Source: a virus
Length of the DNA stretch: 37,418 nucleotides
IMG/VR virus record: IMGVR_UViG_3300027710_000067
Coordinates: 1 to 37,418 of that record
Strand: one strand, 5' to 3'
Below, piece after piece: positions 31,731 to 37,418 of the stretch (its first letter is position 1; every line of letters begins with the position of its first letter). The translations under genes and the position numbers were made by a program. Under the pieces are notes generated by a model, which was not told the origin of the DNA, searched no databases, and saw only the letters and a program-made list of their open reading frames with translations.

Positions 31731-32759
31731 ATGAAAATACCCGAGAGTGATCATAACATTCAGGCGCTAATTGACAAGCACCATGAAGCAATCGCAGAAG
31801 TCCCTCGCCCTCACCTTGGAGCCAGTACGCTGGGCCATGTGTGTGATCGGTGGCTTTGGCTGTCGTTTCGGTGGGCTGTGCAGCCTAAGTTCTCTGGCCG
31901 CATCTTGCGCTTGTTCAGGCGCGGACACCAAGAAGAAGCCAACATCATCAGCGACCTGCGTGCCATTGGTGTAGATGTGCGCAAGGTCTCAAGTCAGCAC
32001 CGGGTCGATTTTGGTAGCCATGTTTCGGGGTCGCTTGATGCGATCATTGACTCTGGCGTGCCTCAAGCGCCAAAGACCAAGCATGTGGCCGAGTTCAAGA
32101 CGCACAGCAAGAAGTCGTTTGATGCGCTGGTCAAGGACGGCGTGGAGAAGTCCAAGCCCGAGCACTTTGTGCAGATGCAGGTTTACATGGCTGGCACTGG
32201 TCTAGACCGTGCGCTGTATGTGGCTGTCTGCAAGGACGATGACCGGATCCACACCGAGCGCGTGAAGCTAGACAAGGATATGGCTGATAAGGCCATACGC
32301 CGAGGGCACTACATTGCTTTGAGCGACAACATGCCGCCACCGATCAGCACCGATGCCAGTTGGTATCAGTGCAAGTTCTGTGATGCCCATGAGTTCTGCC
32401 ATGAGTCCAAGACCACCAAGCATGTGAACTGCCGCACCTGTGCGATGGCCACACCGCTGTCGGACTCGACCTGGCACTGCGGCAAATGGGACGATGTTAT
32501 TCCGGTGGACGCACAGCGCAATGGCTGCGACGGCCATGTCCTGCACCCTGATCTGGTGCCTTGGCAGCGCAAAGATGGGCCTAACGAATTCACTGCGGTC
32601 TATGAGATCAATGGCACAACTGTGGCCAATGGCGACCCAGAGCAAGAGGGTGTGTTCAGTAGCAAGGAACTGCTGGCTAACGCTGGTGCGTGCGCTGACA
32701 AGGGCTGGACGCAGCTGCACGATATGCGCAAGCAGTTTGGTGGAAGGGTTGTAGCGTGA
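31731..32759 (+). CDS. PD-(D/E)XK exonuclease with probable Fe-S cluster (342 aa)
   Basis: The start is the ATG after GAGGAAACAATC. Nuclease residues: RRGHQEE (63-69), GSLDAI (Asp103), AEFKTH (Glu121/Lys123) and QMQVYM (Gln149). Cys38 in HVCDRW plus Cys214, Cys217 and Cys223 (CKFCDAHEFC) reproduce the 4Cys layout of Cas4/AddB-type Fe-S nucleases. Further CRTC at 234-237 and Cys250 may form a second zinc site. It probably resects DNA for the Sak4-like protein. Its stop overlaps a GTG start (GTGA). Confidence 0.8.
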   Translation: MKIPESDHNIQALIDKHHEAIAEVPRPHLGASTLGHVCDRWLWLSFRWAVQPKFSGRILRLFRRGHQEEANIISDLRAIGVDVRKVSSQHRVDFGSHVSGSLDAIIDSGVPQAPKTKHVAEFKTHSKKSFDALVKDGVEKSKPEHFVQMQVYMAGTGLDRALYVAVCKDDDRIHTERVKLDKDMADKAIRRGHYIALSDNMPPPISTDASWYQCKFCDAHEFCHESKTTKHVNCRTCAMATPLSDSTWHCGKWDDVIPVDAQRNGCDGHVLHPDLVPWQRKDGPNEFTAVYEINGTTVANGDPEQEGVFSSKELLANAGACADKGWTQLHDMRKQFGGRVVA

Positions 32760-33493
32760 ACAAACAAGGAGAATTAAATGAGTTGGCTCTTTTCGCAGGT
32801 GCTGGTGGAGGAATACTTGGCGGGAAACTTCTCGGATGGCGAACAGTCTGCGCCGTTGAATGGGAACCCTATCCAGCAAGCGTACTGTGCGCCAGACAAA
32901 ATGACGGACTTCTCCCGCCTTTCCCGATTTGGGATGACGTTCAAACCTTTGACGGAAAGCCGTGGAGAGGAATTGTTGACGTCGTTTCGGGCGGGTTTCC
33001 ATGCCAAGACATCTCATCAGCCGGAAAAGGTGCAGGGATTGATGGAGAACGATCAGGAATGTGGAGCCACATGGCGAGGGTGGTTGGCGAAGTACGACCC
33101 AGATACGTCTTTGTGGAGAACAGCCCAATGCTCGTTACTAGAGGACTTGAACGAGTCCTTGGCGACCTTACCGCGCTCGGGTATGACACGAAATGGACTG
33201 TTATGGGCGCTGCCGATGTTGGAGCAAACCACCAAAGAGACAGAATTTGGATTGTTGCCTACTCCCGTCAGATCGGATTGGAAAGGCACTTCTCGAAAAA
33301 GCAAATTCGACAACAGGGCAAGGCAATATCAAGCATGGGACGATGGGACGGAAGCATCAACCCTGTATCCAAACCCATTGGCTTACGAAGCCTTAATGGG
33401 GTGGCCGCTGGGGTGGACAGACTTAAAGCCATTGGTAACGGACAAGTCCCCTTATGTGCTGCAACAGCATGGAGACTGTTAAATGCTGCGTGA
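32756..33493 (+). CDS. DNA cytosine-5 methyltransferase, dual-coded (245 aa)
   Basis: GTG start inside the previous stop. Motif I ALFAGAGGGILGG (11-23), motif IV GGFPCQDIS (catalytic Cys83), motif VI ENSP (121-124), motif VIII QRDRIW (160-165) and motif X GNGQVP (227-232) are all present in order. The target recognition part (about 171-213) is very short. It probably methylates phage DNA against host restriction. Almost its full length is also read in +1 by another complete ORF. The ribosome binding site AAGGAG at 32764 serves that ORF, so this start may depend on coupling. Confidence 0.85.
   Translation: MNKQGELNELALFAGAGGGILGGKLLGWRTVCAVEWEPYPASVLCARQNDGLLPPFPIWDDVQTFDGKPWRGIVDVVSGGFPCQDISSAGKGAGIDGERSGMWSHMARVVGEVRPRYVFVENSPMLVTRGLERVLGDLTALGYDTKWTVMGAADVGANHQRDRIWIVAYSRQIGLERHFSKKQIRQQGKAISSMGRWDGSINPVSKPIGLRSLNGVAAGVDRLKAIGNGQVPLCAATAWRLLNAA
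32778..33482 (+). CDS. Full-length +1 overlapping ORF, methyltransferase-linked family (234 aa)
   Basis: An ATG with AAGGAG and six bases spacing opens an uninterrupted 234-codon frame, nested entirely in the methyltransferase gene. It starts MSWLFSQVLVEEYLAG and has CGATWRGWLAKYDPDTSLWRTAQCSLLEDL, GLLPTP and LMGWPLGWTDLKPL near its end. I recognise this pattern as a common phage protein family. Its stop lies exactly one base before the helicase ATG. Function is unknown. Both frames look like genuine proteins; alternatively this family is an annotated artefact of conserved Dcm codons. Confidence 0.65.
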   Translation: MSWLFSQVLVEEYLAGNFSDGEQSAPLNGNPIQQAYCAPDKMTDFSRLSRFGMTFKPLTESRGEELLTSFRAGFHAKTSHQPEKVQGLMENDQECGATWRGWLAKYDPDTSLWRTAQCSLLEDLNESLATLPRSGMTRNGLLWALPMLEQTTKETEFGLLPTPVRSDWKGTSRKSKFDNRARQYQAWDDGTEASTLYPNPLAYEALMGWPLGWTDLKPLVTDKSPYVLQQHGDC

Positions 33494-35072
33494 ATACCAA
33501 CAGCGCACCATCGACCAGCTTTATGCTTGGTTTGAGGCTGGTGGCCGTGGCAACCCTTGCCTAGTGCTGCCGACCGGCTCCGGCAAGTCGCACATTGTGG
33601 CCGCGCTGTGCAAGGACGCCTTGCAGACTTGGCCAGAGACTCGTGTTCTGATGCTGACCCATGTGAAAGAACTGATTGAGCAGAACGCTGAGAAGATGCG
33701 CCAGCACTGGCCAGGTGCTCCAATGGGCATTTACAGCGCCAGCATTGGCCGGCGTGATCTGGGCGAGCCGATCACGTTTGCTGGCATCCAGTCGGTGCGC
33801 ACCAAGGCGCGTGAGCTGGGCCACATCGATCTGGTGATCATCGACGAGTGCCACCTAGTCAACCACAAGGACGAGGGCGGCTACCGCACGCTGTTGGAGC
33901 AGCTTGCAGCGATTAACCCAGCCATCAGGGTGGTGGGATTGACAGCCACACCTTACCGCTTGGGGCATGGCCTGATCACCGACAAGCCTGCGCTGTTTGA
34001 TGCCCTGATTGAGCCTATCAGCATCGAAGAACTGATCTACAAGGGCTACCTGTCCACGCTGCGCTCTAAGATCACCAAGGCCAAGCTGGATGTGACTGGC
34101 GTTCACAAGCGCGGCGGCGAGTTCATTGAATCTGAGTTGCAGGCTGCGGTGGACACGGACGACAAGAATCAGGCTGTGGTGCATGAGGTCATGGCTTTGG
34201 CTGGCGACCGTAAGGCTTGGCTGTTCTTTTGCGCCGGTGTCCAGCACGCCCAGCACATTGCCGAGGCACTGCGTCAGCAGGGGGTGGCCGCTGCTTGCGT
34301 GACCGGGGACACACCAAAGAAGCAGCGCGATGAAATCATTGCCGACTTCAAGGCTGGCAAGCTGCAAGCGCTTACCAACGCCAACGTGCTGACCACTGGC
34401 TTTGATTACCCCGACATTGATCTGGTGGTGATGCTGCGCCCGACCATGAGCGCCAGCCTCTATGTGCAAATGGCAGGTCGCGGCATGAGGGTCAAGAGCC
34501 ACACCGATCACTGCCTGGTGCTTGACTTTGCCGGGGTGGTGGCCACACATGGCCCAATCACCAACGTGCAGCCACCAAAGAAGGGCGGCGATGGCAATGG
34601 CGAGGCACCAGTGAAAGCCTGCGAGAACTGCGACGAGTTGGTCCATATCTCGGCAACGGTGTGCCCAGCCTGCGGCCATCCTTTCCCTGTGAGGGAGGCC
34701 AAGAAGCTGCAACTGCGCAATGACGACATCATGGGGCTGGAGGGGCAAGAGCTCGAGGTGAGCAGCTGGGCATGGCGCAAACACATCAGCAAGCAATCAG
34801 GCAAAGAAATGCTGGCGGTAACGTACTACGGCAGTCTGAGCGATGCACCAATCACTGAGTACTTGCCGATTGCACATGAGGGCTATGCCGGGCAGTCTGC
34901 CGTGCAAAAGCTAATCACCATTGCAGAGCGTGCCCAAATTGTGCGCGGTGGTTTGAATGTTCCAACAATGATTGAGATGGCGCAAAACTTGAACAACTCA
35001 ACACCGCCAAGCATGATCGAGTATCGCAAGGACGGTAAATTTTTCAAAGTAACGCGAAGGAAATGGGAATGA
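33483..35072 (+). CDS. SF2 DNA helicase with C-terminal zinc finger (529 aa)
   Basis: Motif I LPTGSGKS (29-36), motif II IDECH (120-124), motif III TATP (154-157) and motif VI QMAGRGMR (329-336) are complete. A CENC...CPAC cluster (380-397) forms a zinc finger. It is an SSL2/RecQ-like phage helicase for repair or recombination-dependent replication. It overlaps the methyltransferase by 11 nt. Confidence 0.87.
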   Translation: MLREYQQRTIDQLYAWFEAGGRGNPCLVLPTGSGKSHIVAALCKDALQTWPETRVLMLTHVKELIEQNAEKMRQHWPGAPMGIYSASIGRRDLGEPITFAGIQSVRTKARELGHIDLVIIDECHLVNHKDEGGYRTLLEQLAAINPAIRVVGLTATPYRLGHGLITDKPALFDALIEPISIEELIYKGYLSTLRSKITKAKLDVTGVHKRGGEFIESELQAAVDTDDKNQAVVHEVMALAGDRKAWLFFCAGVQHAQHIAEALRQQGVAAACVTGDTPKKQRDEIIADFKAGKLQALTNANVLTTGFDYPDIDLVVMLRPTMSASLYVQMAGRGMRVKSHTDHCLVLDFAGVVATHGPITNVQPPKKGGDGNGEAPVKACENCDELVHISATVCPACGHPFPVREAKKLQLRNDDIMGLEGQELEVSSWAWRKHISKQSGKEMLAVTYYGSLSDAPITEYLPIAHEGYAGQSAVQKLITIAERAQIVRGGLNVPTMIEMAQNLNNSTPPSMIEYRKDGKFFKVTRRKWE

Positions 35073-35260
35073 GACCTGCTGAACCTGAGTTCTTGATTCA
35101 CTGGCGACAGTGGCACCGTGCTGGCCCACCAAGGTGCTGCCACACCTGCGAGCACTACGGCAACGACGGGCAATGCGTTGAGTTCTTCATGAAGCCGCCA
35201 GCAGAGTTTGCAGAGGCTGTTGGCAAGTGTCCCAAGTGGGAACGAGAGGTAATGTTTTGA
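35069..35260 (+). CDS. Small Cys-rich phage protein (63 aa)
   Basis: The ATG overlaps the helicase stop (ATGA); a second ATG six bases earlier is possible. The product has CCHTCEHYG, GQC and CPKWE, five Cys and one His that may bind zinc. The 'C..C.H...DG.C..F...PP.EFA...G.CP.WE' plan is common in phage operons next to VRR-NUC genes. Function is unknown. Confidence 0.65.
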   Translation: MRPAEPEFLIHWRQWHRAGPPRCCHTCEHYGNDGQCVEFFMKPPAEFAEAVGKCPKWEREVMF

Positions 35261-35613
35261 CTGATCGCATACCAACCGAGCATGAAGAGCAACGCGAGGT
35301 CGTGAAATGGTTTCGCCAGACGCACAGAGGTGTGCGCATCTTTGCAATTCCCAACGGTGGCCAAAGAAGCATTGCCGCCGCCACCAGATTGAAGATTGAG
35401 GGCGTATCGGCTGGCGTGCCAGATCTATTCATTCCTGCCTGGCACTTGTGGGTGGAGATGAAGCGCGTCAAGGGTGGTGTGCTCAGTGCCGAACAGAAGG
35501 ACTGGATAGCCTATCTTGAAGGTGTGAAACATTGTTGTATAGTGGGAAAAGGTGCTGATGATGCAAAAGCAAAGATCACTGCCTTTTTTAACCAACACAA
35601 GGACTCGCTATGA
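35257..35613 (+). CDS. VRR-NUC domain nuclease (118 aa)
   Basis: I choose the TTG (35257) overlapping the previous stop (TTGA). An upstream GTG at 35227 would put 10 extra residues inside the neighbour. The core has EHEEQREVVKWFRQT, FAIPNGGQR, GVSAGVPDLFIP and WVEMKR, the VRR-NUC catalytic pattern (Asp, Glu-x-Lys). Such stand-alone nucleases resolve branched DNA in phages. Confidence 0.82.
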   Translation: MTDRIPTEHEEQREVVKWFRQTHRGVRIFAIPNGGQRSIAAATRLKIEGVSAGVPDLFIPAWHLWVEMKRVKGGVLSAEQKDWIAYLEGVKHCCIVGKGADDAKAKITAFFNQHKDSL

Positions 35614-35762
35614 CTGAGCAAACCAAAGACCGTTACATGACCATTCGCCTGCCTGCTGACGTGGAGCTGGAAGTGCGCAAGCACGCTGATCGCCACACCA
35701 GAACGCTGGCTGCGCAGGTGCTGCACTATATAAAAATGGGGATTGCAAAAGAAAAGAAGTGA
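35610..35762 (+). CDS. Arc-like ribbon-helix-helix repressor (50 aa)
   Basis: The ORF has RYMTIRLPADVELEVRKHADRHTRTLAAQVLHYIKMG, a classic RHH fold (beta strand RYMTIRLP, then two helices). It is coupled to the nuclease by ATGA. Such proteins bind DNA as dimers. Targets could include the nearby promoter at 35790-35818. Confidence 0.75.
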   Translation: MTEQTKDRYMTIRLPADVELEVRKHADRHTRTLAAQVLHYIKMGIAKEKK

Positions 35763-35789
35763 TTAGGGTTTGTACCTATAAAATAATTG

Positions 35790-35818
35790 TGTGAGATTGT
35801 GGGAAGTGGTGTTATGAT
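35790..35818 (+). promoter_or_regulatory. Candidate internal rightward promoter
   Basis: An extended -10 (TGTTATGAT, 35810-35818) precedes the small genes beginning at 35855. The -35 region is weak (TGTGAG near 35790). It could provide a second, RHH-controlled transcript. Confidence 0.4.
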
Positions 35819-35854
35819 TCAGTCATCGCAACAAACCAAACCGGAGTAACCGAC

Positions 35855-36010
35855 ATGGCAACTTACAAAATTGTTAAAGCAGAAGCCTCTACACACACTG
35901 GCCGCTGCGTCATTGTGTGGGACGTAGTGGATGCGGTAGACGGATATGTGTACGACACATTTAGCCGCAAGTGCGATGCAAAGGATTGGATCGCTCGCGC
36001 CACCGCTTAA
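35855..36010 (+). CDS. Small hypothetical protein (51 aa)
   Basis: The ATG follows GGAGTAACCGAC. Product: MATYKIVKAEASTHTGRCVIVWDV, then YVYDTFSRKCDAKDWIA. Beta-rich; no family is known. A hairpin follows its stop. Confidence 0.65.
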   Translation: MATYKIVKAEASTHTGRCVIVWDVVDAVDGYVYDTFSRKCDAKDWIARATA

Positions 36011-36016
36011 TCAACC

Positions 36017-36030
36017 GGGGCTACGGCCCC
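36017..36030 (+). other. UACG tetraloop hairpin after the 51-aa gene
   Basis: GGGGC-TACG-GCCCC folds into a very stable five-pair stem with a C(UACG)G loop. No U tract follows, so it probably stabilises or processes mRNA rather than terminating. It lies before the next start. Confidence 0.55.
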
Positions 36031-36043
36031 AAGAAAGACCACC

Positions 36044-36187
36044 ATGAAGCACCAAAAATATCACCAGCACTACCAAGTCAAAGCCGCCAAGCTGCACGGT
36101 CGTGCAGATGCTGCACTCAGCATTGCATTGGCGTGCGTCATTGGCATTGCCTTGGCCGCTTGCTTGTTCTTTGGGTTGTCAGCATGA
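36044..36187 (+). CDS. Small membrane protein (47 aa)
   Basis: A polar, His/Gln-rich N terminus (MKHQKYHQHYQVKAAKLHGRAD) precedes one membrane helix (ALSIALACVIGIALAACLFFG). No family is known. Coupled downstream (ATGA). Confidence 0.55.
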   Translation: MKHQKYHQHYQVKAAKLHGRADAALSIALACVIGIALAACLFFGLSA

Positions 36188-36486
36188 GCTGCATGAACAC
36201 TCAAATGATGCACAGCCGCCAGGCTGACGAGGACAGAGCCGAGGCTTTGGAGTTTGCAATCGAGGCGCGTGCTGCTGAGTTGATGACGCATGGCGAGGCG
36301 TGTGATCCGCTTGATGGGGTCAACGTGCTTGAAGCAATGGACGAAGCCACTGCAACTGACAAAAAGTTGTTGGGGCAGTGGCTAGCGACTGGTTCTTATG
36401 ACGCTTGCGGCCTTTGGATGATTCAGATTTCAAAAGAGTATTGGGGCAAAAAGGCTGATGAGATGGCCAGGGAAGAACTGACATGA
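36184..36486 (+). CDS. Hypothetical protein (100 aa)
   Basis: The start at the overlapping ATG (ATGA) gives MSCMNTQMMHSRQADEDRAEALEFAIEARAAELMTHGEACDP. Acidic and helical, ending WGKKADEMAREELT. No domain is recognised. Coupled to both neighbours. Confidence 0.6.
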   Translation: MSCMNTQMMHSRQADEDRAEALEFAIEARAAELMTHGEACDPLDGVNVLEAMDEATATDKKLLGQWLATGSYDACGLWMIQISKEYWGKKADEMAREELT

Positions 36487-36689
36487 ACAGGTTTGAGGCG
36501 TGGGAAGCACACAACACCGCCAAGTTTGCCCGTGACTGCGCCAAGGCAGTTTCTGAGCAAGAAGAGCTGATCAAGAGTCTGCGAGAAGACTTGAAGACAG
36601 CCATCCGTGCCTACCGGCACTTAGTAATCGAAGGAGCAAATAATGACCAAAACTACACCGTGGATTCCAGTCGGACACCCAGACTTTAA
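36483..36689 (+). CDS. Small helical hypothetical protein (68 aa)
   Basis: MNRFEAWEAHNTAKFARDCAKAVSEQEELIKSLREDLKTAIRAYRHLV is one long charged helix, possibly a coiled coil. The 3' end overlaps the next gene by 47 nt. Function is unknown. Confidence 0.6.
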   Translation: MNRFEAWEAHNTAKFARDCAKAVSEQEELIKSLREDLKTAIRAYRHLVIEGANNDQNYTVDSSRTPRL

Positions 36690-36789
36690 ATGGAGCAGCG
36701 GGGCTGACGTTCAGTCCCTCTGGCGCAAGTACGGCTGGACACCGCCGTCGGAAAAGATGTCCCCACCACCCGTGGAGAGACTGCAATGA
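36643..36789 (+). CDS. Small hypothetical protein (48 aa)
   Basis: The ATG follows GAAGGAGCAAATA, a strong site. Product MTKTTPWIPVGHPDFKW... has Trp-rich and Pro-rich parts (SLWRKYGWTPPSE). No family recognised. The stop overlaps the next ATG (ATGA). Confidence 0.6.
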   Translation: MTKTTPWIPVGHPDFKWSSGADVQSLWRKYGWTPPSEKMSPPPVERLQ

Positions 36790-37241
36790 CTAAAGACGAA
36801 GCACTCGACTTGGCGCTGGAGGCGTTGGAAACGCTCATGCTAGAGCGCGGATCAATCTATGACAAAGCCATCACCGCCATCAAGCAAGCCCGTGCCCTCG
36901 ACAAGAAGGCAGAGAACGCCAGAGAGTTGGGGCTGGACTATGAGCCAGCACAGCCTGTGGTGTGGCATGACGCGCCGCAGACCATTTACCTACAAGTCTG
37001 CCCAGAAGCAGATCACTGCGAAGTGCGGTTTGCCGATCATGACGAGGTGACTTGGTGTCAAGACAAGATTCACGACAGTGACATTGCGTATGTCCGAGCC
37101 TCTACCACCCAACAACCACCAGCACAGCGCACATGGGTTGGGCTGACGGATGAGGAGCGCGATGATATTTTGGACATATACATTACAGCCGAAGGACGTG
37201 CCCGAGCCATTGAACACAAACTCAAGGAGAAGAACACATGA
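36786..37241 (+). CDS. Phage hypothetical protein (151 aa)
   Basis: Begins MTKDEALDLALEALETLMLERGSIYDKAITAIKQARALD, a repeated short helical motif common in phage early proteins, then a beta-rich centre and a C-terminal acidic helix (LTDEERDDILDIYITAEGRARAIEHKLKEK). Overlaps its neighbour at both ends. Function unknown. Confidence 0.65.
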   Translation: MTKDEALDLALEALETLMLERGSIYDKAITAIKQARALDKKAENARELGLDYEPAQPVVWHDAPQTIYLQVCPEADHCEVRFADHDEVTWCQDKIHDSDIAYVRASTTQQPPAQRTWVGLTDEERDDILDIYITAEGRARAIEHKLKEKNT

Positions 37242-37418
37242 CCACACAACTGGTTCGTGATTCTATGAAGTTGATGGCCGATGCTGGTGTAGACATTTTG
37301 GACATCAAATGGTTTGATCTGACCGGGGCGTTCTCGGAGCATCAACACGCCAACCTTGAGCCTGTGATGACGCATCGCCCACCATTTGACAAATGCTTTG
37401 TTACTTGGAAAGGAAAGA
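37238..37418 (+). CDS. N-terminal fragment of a phage hypothetical protein (gene cut by the window end)
   Basis: The ATG overlaps the previous stop (ATGA). The open frame runs to the edge: MTTQLVRDSMKLMADAGVDILDIKWFDLTG...PVMTHRPPFDKCFVTWKGK. I remember this N terminus on the same phage protein whose C-terminal type is at 2-139. The two fragments are not in frame if the ends are joined directly, so middle codons must be missing. Confidence 0.6.
   Translation, partial: MTTQLVRDSMKLMADAGVDILDIKWFDLTGAFSEHQHANLEPVMTHRPPFDKCFVTWKGK

Noticed and set aside
1-37418. Simple closure of the window ends into a complete circle
   Set aside because: Joining gives a short premature stop in the 37238 gene and leaves the 2-139 fragment out of frame, so bases are missing.

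Overview
This window is most of the genome of a tailed double-stranded DNA phage, probably a podovirus. It has a terminase pair, a large podovirus-type portal (666 aa), scaffold, major capsid protein, adaptor-type and stopper-type tail genes, three long internal-virion-type proteins and fibre genes. There is no tape-measure, sheath or major tail-tube gene. I see no integrase, no phage RNA polymerase, no DNA polymerase, no tRNA and no CRISPR array. A dual-membrane lysis set (Rz plus nested Rz1) indicates a Gram-negative host. Overall character, GC content and remembered similarity suggest a freshwater betaproteobacterial host, but that is only an inference.

The two window ends fall inside what appears to be the same gene. 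The last 181 bases are its start and bases 2-139 are its end. Joining the ends does not restore one frame, so some sequence is missing between them. The genome is best read as circular or circularly permuted, with the early rightward operon running from about 29.8 kb through the gap to 891.

Layout. (a) 1-891, rightward: tail end of the early operon. (b) 895-26668, leftward: the late region. In transcription order it holds terminase small and large subunits, portal, collagen-like fibre, small accessory genes with an HNH insertion, a lysis cassette (several mini-membrane genes, Rz/Rz1, GH19 endolysin), small accessory genes, scaffold, major capsid protein, small structural and lysine-rich genes, adaptor and stopper-type tail proteins, a second HNH gene, fibre genes, a tail-fibre chaperone-like gene and three internal-virion-like proteins. 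(c) 26669-27500: mostly non-coding, with perfect DnaA boxes and an iteron-like TGACCC array; this is my candidate replication origin. (d) 27500-29693, leftward: a small HTH regulator and a Toprim plus RecA-like helicase protein. (e) 29694-29800: divergent promoters. (f) 29801-37418, rightward: recombination and DNA metabolism (Sak4-like ATPase, DUF669-type SSB, Fe-S PD-(D/E)XK nuclease, C5 methyltransferase, SF2 helicase, VRR-NUC nuclease, RHH repressor) followed by small unknown genes.

The most striking feature is at 32756-33493. A full set of C5-cytosine methyltransferase motifs is read in one frame. A complete 234-codon ORF with its own strong ribosome binding site is read in the +1 frame across almost the same bases. 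Both products look like real phage protein families, so about 700 bp appears to be dual-coding. The second highlight is the candidate origin at 27300-27510. It fits a phage without its own polymerase that recruits the host DnaA and replisome.
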